DNA of 64,000 nt from Martelella mediterranea (lineage in GTDB: Bacteria > Pseudomonadota > Alphaproteobacteria > Rhizobiales > Rhizobiaceae): contig NZ_SMAR01000009.1 of the NCBI RefSeq assembly GCF_004342225.1, positions 1 to 64,000 of the forward strand, given 5' to 3'. Shown piece after piece: positions 56,877 to 64,000 of this stretch (its first letter is position 1; each line of letters begins with the position of its first letter). The position numbers were made by a program, and so were the translations under genes. The notes below the pieces were generated by a model. It made no database searches. It was not told where the DNA came from and worked only from the letters and a program-made list of their open reading frames with translations.

Positions 56877-57329
56877 ATGCGTCATTTGATTATTGCAGTT
56901 TTTGCTTTCCTGATATCAGTTTCGGTCGCTCAAGCCGCGCGAAAGTCAGGCGATGATATTTTTGCACCGGGGCAGGTGGTCGCTGCGGTCAGCCTCTCCG
57001 ATCAGACGATGAAGGTGATTGTTGACGGGCATGAACGATATCAATGGCCTGTGTCGACTGGTGCAGGGCGATACGCCACGCCTGAGGGAATTTACGGGGC
57101 CGAATGGCTTTCGAAGCATCACCGGTCAAAAAAATACAATAACGCGCCAATGCCTTTTGCGATCTTCTTCTATCACGGTTATGCCGTTCACGGGACCGAT
57201 CAGGTCTCCCGTCTGGGCACCCCTGCATCACATGGCTGCGTGCGTCTGGACCCAGAAAATGCAGCCATTCTTTTTGAGCTCGCGCGTCGTATAGGGCTTG
57301 AGAACACCACAGTTGTGATCGGCGAATAG
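56877..57329 (+). CDS. Short secreted L,D-transpeptidase (YkuD)
   Basis: A 150-residue protein: signal peptide (LIIAVFAFLISVSVAQA), then a minimal YkuD domain with AVHGTDQVSRLG and catalytic Cys in ASHGCVRLDPEN. It acts in the periplasm on peptidoglycan, either as a 3-3 crosslinker or attaching proteins to the wall. It is the second L,D-transpeptidase in this window; the other (31606) has extra wall-binding modules. Confidence 0.92.
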   Translation: MRHLIIAVFAFLISVSVAQAARKSGDDIFAPGQVVAAVSLSDQTMKVIVDGHERYQWPVSTGAGRYATPEGIYGAEWLSKHHRSKKYNNAPMPFAIFFYHGYAVHGTDQVSRLGTPASHGCVRLDPENAAILFELARRIGLENTTVVIGE

Positions 57330-57367
57330 GCCGTTTTTCACTCAAACGCCATCGTCGCTGTGCGATT

Positions 57368-57402
57368 AAAAAAAGGCCGATCCCAGCAAGGACCGGCCTT
57401 TT
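57368..57402 (-). terminator. Rho-independent terminator of gltA
   Basis: A stem of GGCCG-A-TCC pairing with GGACCGGCC is followed by seven T on the minus strand, 20 bases after the gltA stop. Confidence 0.85.
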
Positions 57403-57422
57403 CGATATTGCTGTCGTTTTCT

Positions 57423-58709
57423 TTAGCGCTCTGAAACCGGCACGAAGTCGCGCTTGTCGGCGCCCGTATAAAGCTGGCGTGGACGGCCAATGCGCTGTTC
57501 CGGGTCTTCGATCATCTCGTTCCACTGCGCGATCCAGCCGACGGTGCGGGCAAGAGCGAAAAGAACAGTGAACATCGAGGTGGGGAAGCCCAGCGCTTTC
57601 AGCGTGATGCCGGAATAGAAGTCGATATTCGGGTAGAGCTTCTTCTCGATGAAATACTCGTCCGTAAGCGCAATCTTTTCCAGTTCCATAGCAACGTCGA
57701 GCAGCGGATCATCCTTGATGCCAAGCTCGCCGAGCACTTCGTGGCAGGTCTTCTGCATGATTTTGGCACGCGGATCGTAGTTTTTGTAAACGCGGTGGCC
57801 AAAGCCCATCAGACGGAAAGGATCATCACGGTCTTTCGCACGGGCAATGTATTCCGGAATGCGATCGACCGAGCCGATTTCTTCCAGCATGTTAAGCGCT
57901 GCTTCGTTCGCACCACCATGTGCCGGGCCCCAGAGGCAGGCAATGCCGGCTGCGATGCAGGCAAACGGGTTTGCACCCGATGAACCGGCAAGGCGGACCG
58001 TCGAAGTGGACGCATTCTGCTCATGGTCAGCGTGAAGAATGAAGATACGATCCAGCGCGCGGGAAAGGATCGGGTTCACCTTGTATTCTTCGCAAGGTGT
58101 GGCGAAGCACATATGCAGGAAGTTTGCTGCATAACCGAGATCATTGCGCGGATACACAAAGGGCTCACCGACGTGATATTTGTAAGCCATCGCCGCAATG
58201 GTCGGGATTTTTGCGATCATGCGAACGCTGGCGATTTCGCGCTTATGGGGATCCGTGATGTCGATTGAGTCGTGGTAAAATGCCGACATCGCGCCAACTG
58301 CGCCGCAGATGATGGCCATAGGATGAGCATCGCGACGGAAGCCTGTGAACAGGCGCGTCAGCTGTTCATGGATCATCGTGTGATGGGTTACGCGGAAGTC
58401 AAAATCTTCCTTCTGCGTTGCGGTGGGAAGTTCACCGAAAAGCAGCAGGTAGCAGACTTCCAGGAAGTCGGCATTGTCTGCGAGTTCATCAATGGGATAG
58501 CCGCGGTGCAACAAAATGCCGGCATCGCCGTCAATATAGGTAATTTTCGATTTGCACGAAGCAGTGGACGTGAAACCGGGATCGTAAGTGAACATTCCGG
58601 ATTCTTTGTACAGCGAGGCAATATCGAGGACTTTGGGACCGAAGGTTCCTTCTTCGATCTTCAGCTCAAGATCCTTGTCGTCGAGCTTGAGTTTTCCTGT
58701 TTCAGTCAT
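57423..58709 (-). CDS. gltA: Citrate synthase
   Basis: 428 residues from ATG 58709 behind GGAGG (an upstream start at 58721 is also in frame). A type II hexameric citrate synthase with an N-terminal beta domain. Active-site parts are present: [27 protein letters not shown] and [15 protein letters not shown] with the catalytic histidines, and the Asp-containing [14 protein letters not shown]. It condenses acetyl-CoA with oxaloacetate to start the TCA cycle. It is monocistronic, ending in its own terminator, and divergent from comEC. Confidence 0.97.
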   Translation of the reverse strand: MTETGKLKLDDKDLELKIEEGTFGPKVLDIASLYKESGMFTYDPGFTSTASCKSKITYIDGDAGILLHRGYPIDELADNADFLEVCYLLLFGELPTATQKEDFDFRVTHHTMIHEQLTRLFTGFRRDAHPMAIICGAVGAMSAFYHDSIDITDPHKREIASVRMIAKIPTIAAMAYKYHVGEPFVYPRNDLGYAANFLHMCFATPCEEYKVNPILSRALDRIFILHADHEQNASTSTVRLAGSSGANPFACIAAGIACLWGPAHGGANEAALNMLEEIGSVDRIPEYIARAKDRDDPFRLMGFGHRVYKNYDPRAKIMQKTCHEVLGELGIKDDPLLDVAMELEKIALTDEYFIEKKLYPNIDFYSGITLKALGFPTSMFTVLFALARTVGWIAQWNEMIEDPEQRIGRPRQLYTGADKRDFVPVSER

Positions 58710-58963
58710 GCTATCCTCCAAATCTTCACGCGCTGGACGCTTGATCAGTATCGATGAAATTTAACAACTAGGTATAAGATCGGCTCGCCAATGCCAAGCC
58801 GCAACTGTGGCTGGCCTGAACTGACGTTGATCGTGGATATCTGCGTTTAGCAAGTTTTTTAGGTGCGTGAAAAGCAAATTCTGTTCATTGTCAGAAACAG
58901 CACGGTTGCAATTGACATTTAATCGTTTCACGATACCAAAAGTTGTATTCTGGTGTTGTTGCG

Positions 58964-61482
58964 ATGTCCGATGGAAAGGACTTGAACGCTGCCGGTCTTG
59001 ATTCCGGCCCGGCAAAGGTTTCTGCCCTGCGACGCTTTCGTGTCAGAAAGCGCAAAGGAGAGTCCGTCGGCGCTCAGGCTTCTGGCGGTGCTGGTGCGTC
59101 ATCTTTCCGCGACAATTTGCAGCAGCTGATTGATGAAGAAATATCCTACGGACGAATATTTCTGTTCGCACCGCTTTTCGTCGCCGCCGGCGCCGTCATC
59201 TGGTTGCAACGCCCCCTGCAGCCTGGGGGCTGACAATTTATACCGCCCTGGCAATCCTGGCGGCCTGGTTGCTAAGGCATAAGGGTCGCGTGGCATTCAT
59301 GATTGCGGGTATTCTCGCAATGATGCTGACCGGCGCTTTTCTGACGCAGGTCGAGACATTGCGACGCGGCACAGTCATGCTGGACTCTGCCGTTACCACG
59401 CATGTCACCGGTTATGTCGAAAGCCGGGAGAAGACTGACAGTGGCTGGCGGTATGTCGTCTCGGTTCAGCAAACGCACGACCCCACCATAAGAAGACCTC
59501 CCGAAAGAGTAACGCTCGTCGCACGTGGTAACAAAAGCCCTGCACCGATTGGAGCCGGGGTCAGCGGCCTTGCACGTCTTTCTCCTCCCTCCGCGCCGGC
59601 ATTACCGGGGCTCGTTGACTTTGGTCTTCTATCCTATTTTGACGGTATCGGGGCGGTTGGCTTTTTCTACGGTGCACCGGATATTCTGGAGACGAACGCA
59701 CCGGCAGGACAACGCCCGGAGATCGGCCTGTTGCGCAGAGGGGAGCTTGCAGTCGAGCGCCTACGCGACGCCATTGCAACCCGTATCCGGGCTGTTCTGT
59801 CCGGTGAAACGGGGGCTTTTGCGAATGCCATCATCACAGGCCAGAGGCGCGGGCTTTCTGACGGAACACTGGCAGCGCTGCGCAATGCGGGGCTGGCGCA
59901 CGTAATCGCCATCTCCGGACTGCACATGGCTTTGGCCGCTGGCATTTTTTTTGCCGCGCTGCGTTTTCTCATGGCCATGTCGGCTGGGTTGTCGGAGGGG
60001 TTCGCCACGAAAAAGGTGGCCGCGGCGACTGCACTCAGCACCGCCTTTCTCTATCTTTTGATCTCCGGAATGCAGGTTTCAGCGCAGCGTGCTTTTCTGA
60101 TGCTGGCTATTATGTTGGTCGCGGCCATGTTGAACCGGCCCGCCATCAGCCTGAGAAACGTCGCGGTTGCGGCATTCATCATCCTGTCGTTTTCGCCCTC
60201 CGAAGCGGCCGGGCCGGGCATGCAAATGTCATTTGCGGCGACACTTGCACTGATTGCAGGATATGGTGTCTGGCAATCGCGCCAAAGCCGATCGGAACAA
60301 CCTCTGACTGCAAGAATGCGCGGAGCGCGGCTGATCGTCGCGGCAATCGGTGGTGTGGCTCTGACTTCGCTGATTGGTGGTTTGGCAACCGCACCATTTG
60401 CGATGGACCATTTTCATCGAATGGCAGGGTATGGCCTTCTCGGCAATCTGCTTGCCATGCCAATTGTCACCTTCATTGTCATGCCTGCCGGGCTTGCCGC
60501 AATGCTGCTGATGCCGCTCAACCTGCACACGCCTTTTCTGGCGATTATGGGAGAGGGGCTTCAACAGGTGCTTAAGGTGGCGTTCTGGGTCGATAGTCTT
60601 GGAGGTGCGATAGACACCGGTCAGATGCCGGAATGGTTTTTACCGTTATTTATCATGGGCTTTATGCCGCTGGTTCTGCTAAAAACGCGGCTTCGCCTTT
60701 TGGGGATGTTTCCGATTGCAGCCTCTCTGTGGCTCCTGCTTTCTCAATCGGCTGCAACAACGAATCCGCGGCTCCTTATCTCGGAGGAGGGCGGCCTTGT
60801 TGCGATCCTGAAGGCAGAAGATGCCTTCGTGAGCGAAAAGCGGCCTGCAGCTTTCATTTATGACCAGTGGATATCCGCATTGACCATCAGGCAGACAATA
60901 GCACCGAAAGTGATGAGAGCGCCTGACCCTGAGGTTGCGCCGATAAGAACCGATCAGCGTTTCAAGCCTCTTGAGCCCGATCAGGTCAGTCAGGCTGAAG
61001 ACATGCTCGCAAAAACCATCTCTGCTTCGAAGGAGGAACCAGGACGATTTTACTGTCAGAAAGACAACTTATGGTGCGTGGCAACGCTGCCTGCAGATCA
61101 CATGACCATTGTTCAGATGAATATTCCGGCACTCACAGGCAAAGCCTGTGATCAGGCAAACATCATTATCAGTCGCTACCGTCCCGGCTTTCAAAAATGC
61201 CGCTCGGGGGCATTTCTGGTAACGCCCGCAATGAGACGACAAACCGGAACGCTTGTTCTGGAACCGGAACATTCCACGGGCTTGCTAAGGACAGCCACAC
61301 GCGCTGATGATCTAACAGGTGAACATGAAACAGGTGGCAAGCAGCCCTCGGGCTGCGCAACGATCACGTTAACACCGTCTCTCCAGACGCTGAGACGCCC
61401 ATGGAATCGACACAGGCTCTATGACTGGCGTAAACAGCGCTTTGAAAAGCCCATCATGCTGCCCAAGAAAATCTGTGTCTAA
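58964..61482 (+). pseudogene. comEC: ComEC/Rec2-family DNA-uptake channel protein, frameshifted near the N-terminus
   Basis: The N-terminal piece (58964-59233) has a basic lead and the first helix (GRIFLFAPLFVAAGAVIWLQ), then stops. In another frame the protein resumes with AAWGLTIYTALAILAAWLLR and runs to 61482. Restoring one base, for example one C in the CCCCC run near 59210, joins both into a continuous protein of about 838 residues. The rest has the DUF4131-type domain and the competence domain (NAIITGQRRGLSDGTL, HVIAISGLHMALAAGIFF) with about ten helices. It would carry DNA across the inner membrane. A sequencing error is also possible. Confidence 0.8.
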
Positions 61483-62186
61483 TGATACCGGCGGATCAGG
61501 CCAACGAGCTTGCCCTGAACTTTAACCTGATCGGATGAGAAAATGCGCGTTTCATAGGCCGGGTTTGCTGCTTCCAGTGCAATGGAAGCACCCTTGCGGC
61601 GGAAGCGCTTCAGCGTGGCTTCCTCATCGTTGACGAGCGCAACGACGATGTCCCCTGGCGCAGCGGTGTTAATGTTGCGGATGATGACAGTATCTCCATC
61701 AAAGATACCTGCATCGATCATCGAATCACCCTGGACCTCAAGTGCATAGTGCTCACCACTCCCAAGCATTTCCGCAGGCACGGACATGGAGTGTGTGTTT
61801 TCCTGTATGGCTGAGATCGGAACGCCGGCTGCGATGCGTCCCATCACGGGCACATGCGCAGTGGAGGAATCCGATTCTGCGACAGGCGCTTCCGGAGTTG
61901 CCTTTTTGCCAAGACTGCCTTCGATCACGCTTGGAGAAAAACCGCGCGGCGGTGGTTGCTGGCTGACGTAGCTTTCCGGCATTCGCAGGATTTCCAGCGC
62001 CCGTGCCCGGTTTGGAAGGCGACGAATGAAGCCTCGTTCTTCCAAAGCCGTAATGAGCCTGTGAATACCGGACTTTGAAGCCAGATCCAGCGCCTCTTTC
62101 ATCTCATCGAATGAGGGCGGCACACCCGTTTCCTTCATCCGTTCATGAATATAAAACAGCAGTTCCTGTTGTTTGCGCGTCAGCAT
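61479..62186 (-). CDS. lexA: SOS-response repressor LexA
   Basis: 235 residues from ATG 62186; the frame is open to 62252 but the standard N-terminus is [17 protein letters not shown]. The winged helix (1-65) contains [18 protein letters not shown]. The self-cleavage Ala-Gly pair lies in GRIAAGVPI, catalytic Ser in [10 protein letters not shown] and Lys in [11 protein letters not shown]. It represses DNA-repair genes until RecA filaments trigger cleavage. An SOS box (62233-62247) upstream implies autoregulation. Its 3' end overlaps comEC by four bases. Confidence 0.97.
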   Translation of the reverse strand: MLTRKQQELLFYIHERMKETGVPPSFDEMKEALDLASKSGIHRLITALEERGFIRRLPNRARALEILRMPESYVSQQPPPRGFSPSVIEGSLGKKATPEAPVAESDSSTAHVPVMGRIAAGVPISAIQENTHSMSVPAEMLGSGEHYALEVQGDSMIDAGIFDGDTVIIRNINTAAPGDIVVALVNDEEATLKRFRRKGASIALEAANPAYETRIFSSDQVKVQGKLVGLIRRYH

Positions 62187-62232
62187 CGTGGCAGCCCCGA
62201 ATCCTGGAAACAAATACAGAACGAAGATATCT

Positions 62233-62247
62233 GTTCTTAACTTGTTC
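62233..62247. promoter_or_regulatory. LexA (SOS) box
   Basis: GTTCTTAACTTGTTC is an exact GTTC-N7-GTTC direct repeat, the alphaproteobacterial LexA site, 47 bases upstream of the lexA start. Confidence 0.88.
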
Positions 62248-62377
62248 CGCAAGTCTGTTTTCCACGCAGCCTGAGAGGTTCGCCACTGACCTGGAATGCT
62301 ACTTGCCGAACCGGCTGGTGTTTCAAACCGGGAATTCTGGCGATCGGCGATGGCCGGGCTTTGCTACAGCATCGGCT

Positions 62378-62460
62378 CGAAAATCGGAATCGATTTTCGG
62401 AAAGCACGATGCGTAGATGAAATAGGTTTGAGCGTTCTTTGTGCATCTGAATAGATGCAC
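62378..62460. repeat. Paired GAAT-loop palindromes, probable dispersed repeat element
   Basis: Two perfect hairpins share the same loop GAAT: CGAAAATCG/CGATTTTCG (62378-62399) and GTGCATCT/AGATGCAC (62441-62460). Flanking GCATCG...CGATGC and AGCG...CGCT can extend both stems. It lies between lexA and nikR. The layout resembles the short palindromic intergenic repeats of Brucellaceae genomes; that match is from memory. No other copy is apparent in this window. Confidence 0.6.
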
Positions 62461-62573
62461 GGCGCTATAGAATGTATCGCAGATCGTGTTGAGCATATTT
62501 CGTTTTTCGGTTTGCGTGCGCTGGAGATGTCCATCATTGTGGATATCGGTTTTCAGGCTTTAGAGGAGCGGAT

Positions 62574-62990
62574 ATGCAGCGCGTTACAGTGACACTTGAT
62601 GACGACCTGATGGAGCAGATCGACCGGGCCGTCAGCGAGCGTGGTTACCAGAACCGTTCAGAGGCGATGCGCGATCTGGCGCGTGCCGGCCTTCAGCAGG
62701 TGGCTGTTGAAGGCGGAGAGGCAGAAGACAGTATCGGCGTTTTGAGCTATGTCTATGACCACAAGGCCAGAGATCTGGCACGGCGGCTGACAAATACGTT
62801 CCACCATGATCACGACCTTTCTCTGGTCAGCACCCATGTCCACCTTGATCACGAACGATGTCTTGAGGTGAGCATTCTGCGCGGACCGTCCGGAGACGTG
62901 AAGCATCTGGCCGATCATGTAACGACCGAGCGCCATGTTATGCACGGAAAGCTCGTTCTTATCCCGTGGAGCGATCAGAGCGACGGATGA
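62574..62990 (+). CDS. nikR: Nickel-responsive transcriptional regulator NikR
   Basis: A 138-residue protein. The N-terminal ribbon-helix-helix (1-45: [32 protein letters not shown]) binds DNA. The ACT-like C-terminal domain has the nickel site His-x-His...Cys in [14 protein letters not shown] and upstream HHDHDLSL. It normally represses nickel uptake when nickel is sufficient. No nikABCDE, urease or hydrogenase gene is in the window, so the target lies elsewhere. ATG 62574 follows GAGGAG. Confidence 0.94.
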   Translation: MQRVTVTLDDDLMEQIDRAVSERGYQNRSEAMRDLARAGLQQVAVEGGEAEDSIGVLSYVYDHKARDLARRLTNTFHHDHDLSLVSTHVHLDHERCLEVSILRGPSGDVKHLADHVTTERHVMHGKLVLIPWSDQSDG

Positions 62991-63119
62991 CAGCTGAGCG
63001 AGTGGTCCTGTGTCATGAAGGACGGGCGAGCAGGTCTGCGTCGCCTTGAAATCAGTCTGCGAGTTTGGGCAAAGCCATTTAAAATCAGAGTATTGCTGGA
63101 GGTAACTGAAGCTAAGACG

Positions 63120-63884
63120 TTAATCGTTGCCGGCCGCTTCATTCAGATTCTCGATATCCGGTACAATCACATGGCGATTGTTCTCAACCAGGATGATCTT
63201 GTCTTTCCTGAGCTTGGTCATCTGACGGCTTACGGTTTCAATCGTGAGGCCGAGGAAGTCTGCAATATCAGCACGGGAAAGCGGAAGCTCGAATTCACAG
63301 CCATCACCAGCATCAGGATCGACATGGGTGGCGATCAGATGCAGGAAAGAGGCGACTTTTTCACGCGCGGTCTTTCGCCCCAGCGTCAGCATCCAGTCGC
63401 GTGCTTCGTCCAGTTCCTTCAAAGACTGATCGTAAAGACGGTGCTCTAGCTCCGGCGTGTCGGCGATCATGCGTTCCAGAACCGCTCTCGGAAATGCACA
63501 TACTTCGGTATTGGTTGCGGCTTCAGCCGTGAGAGAGCTTTCATGGGAAAAAGGGCGACCGAGAAAATCAGGTGCGAATTGAAGGCCGACAATCTGCTGG
63601 CGGCCGTCAGCCATCATCTTCGAGAGTTTGACCACACCACGAACGATATTCGAATAAGTGCCAATGTTTTCGCCCTGCCCAACAAGCTCCGTTCCACCGT
63701 CGATCGACTTGCGGTTGGAGTGTTTGTTCAGTTCGGCAAGTTGGGAACCTGTCAGAACAGAGCAGATGCCGCCGTGCCGTGCCTCACATGCGCGGCATAC
63801 CTTCGGCATTGGATCCTCGTCCGGAAGTCCCTGTAATTTTCTATCCATCGTGGACCTGCTCAGTCCTTTGTCGTTTGCGGTCAT
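63120..63884 (-). CDS. fnrN: FnrN-type oxygen-sensing Crp/Fnr regulator
   Basis: 254 residues from ATG 63884 (ATG 63848 is possible; the frame is open to 63950). The N-terminal Fe-S cluster cysteines are in the FnrN spacing C-x2-C-x7-C (VCRACEARHGGICSVL), with a fourth in NTEVCAFPR. A cyclic-nucleotide-like barrel and a winged helix (LSRADIADFLGLTIETVSRQ) follow. It senses O2 through a [4Fe-4S] cluster and activates micro-oxic genes. An FNR box lies at 63954-63967, about 70 bases before the start, which argues for autoregulation and for the internal start. Confidence 0.93.
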   Translation of the reverse strand: MTANDKGLSRSTMDRKLQGLPDEDPMPKVCRACEARHGGICSVLTGSQLAELNKHSNRKSIDGGTELVGQGENIGTYSNIVRGVVKLSKMMADGRQQIVGLQFAPDFLGRPFSHESSLTAEAATNTEVCAFPRAVLERMIADTPELEHRLYDQSLKELDEARDWMLTLGRKTAREKVASFLHLIATHVDPDAGDGCEFELPLSRADIADFLGLTIETVSRQMTKLRKDKIILVENNRHVIVPDIENLNEAAGND

Positions 63885-63953
63885 TCCAGTAAACAGCCCT
63901 TCCGCGACATGCAAGTGTTTCCAGCGTTGGCCATAGTCATTGCACTGCAATAA

Positions 63954-63967
63954 TTGATTAAAGTCAA
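63954..63967. promoter_or_regulatory. FNR box upstream of fnrN
   Basis: TTGATTAAAGTCAA matches TTGAT-N4-RTCAA. With a site centred at -41.5, transcription would begin near 63919, downstream of the upstream in-frame ATG at 63950. Confidence 0.78.
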
Positions 63968-64000
63968 AGCCGCAAGACGTCCAAAGCGCTATCGCAGGTC

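Noticed and set aside
1-64000. CRISPR arrays, tRNA or rRNA genes, prophage
   Set aside because: No regularly spaced direct repeats, cloverleaf-like sequences with the usual T-loop, rRNA segments or phage structural genes were seen by eye; a tRNA or CRISPR scanning program could not be run.

Overview
The window reads as an ordinary stretch of chromosome from an alphaproteobacterium of the Hyphomicrobiales, most likely Brucellaceae (Brucella/Ochrobactrum/Pseudochrobactrum-like). Grounds: a giant growth-pole-ring (GPR/RgsE) homologue, found in polar-growing Hyphomicrobiales; a CckA hybrid kinase; a single-cysteine DksA; an FnrN-type regulator with a C-x2-C-x7-C cluster; and a LexA box of the alphaproteobacterial GTTC-N7-GTTC type. 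The genus is inference. I see no rRNA, tRNA, CRISPR array, prophage or large island.

Layout. 1-441 is the end of an IS3-family element inserted into an unknown gene whose 3' part survives (442-1002). 1217-7378 is the GPR/RgsE homologue. 7885-10202 holds a [2Fe-2S] ferredoxin, a probable antisense-strand small RNA and the folate operon folP-folB-folK. 10195-14067 holds a secreted protein, the YcjX/YcjF pair and a SixA phosphatase. 14566-20038 is a signalling block: DksA, a FliO-like membrane protein, CckA and a GGDEF protein with duplicated sensor modules. 20097-27240 holds an HpxO-type urate hydroxylase, an XRE/DUF2975 pair, a CpdB-like periplasmic phosphodiesterase, a GNAT enzyme, an Lrp regulator and a GT-A glycosyltransferase. 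27292-33102 holds a GNAT enzyme, SseA, a cysteine synthase, a photolyase and an L,D-transpeptidase. 33154-38877 holds a DUF442 protein, a secreted RNase T2, a BON protein, EttA, a hemerythrin-like protein behind an FNR box, and an MFS carrier.

38972-42264 is the proV-proW-proX osmoprotectant importer, with three perfect hairpins between proW and proX. 42718-47578 holds a DnaJ-domain protein, a dGTPase, a DUF1275 protein, a PiT phosphate transporter and a Nudix hydrolase. 47767-52574 looks like a decaying sugar-use locus: an intact GH3 beta-glucosidase, an MFS carrier reduced to its two ends by an internal deletion, a divergent TetR regulator with a palindromic operator candidate, and a galT lacking its usual N-terminus. 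53057-57329 holds an orphan glycine-betaine-type binding protein, CobU/CobP, a TSUP transporter, a nucleoside hydrolase and a short L,D-transpeptidase. 57423-63884 holds citrate synthase, a frameshifted comEC, LexA with its own SOS box, a hairpin-rich repeat, NikR and FnrN with its own FNR box.

Connections visible in sequence: FnrN and the hemerythrin-like gene carry near-identical FNR boxes, suggesting one low-oxygen regulon; the ProVWX importer and the orphan binding protein both point to osmoprotectant uptake; TetR, the MFS remnant and the GH3 enzyme form one glycoside locus. I found no clearly new multigene system. The best leads are the small-RNA candidate (8227-8444), the internally duplicated GPR homologue, the proW-proX triple hairpin, the GAAT-loop hairpin element (62378-62460) and the deletion and frameshift scars.
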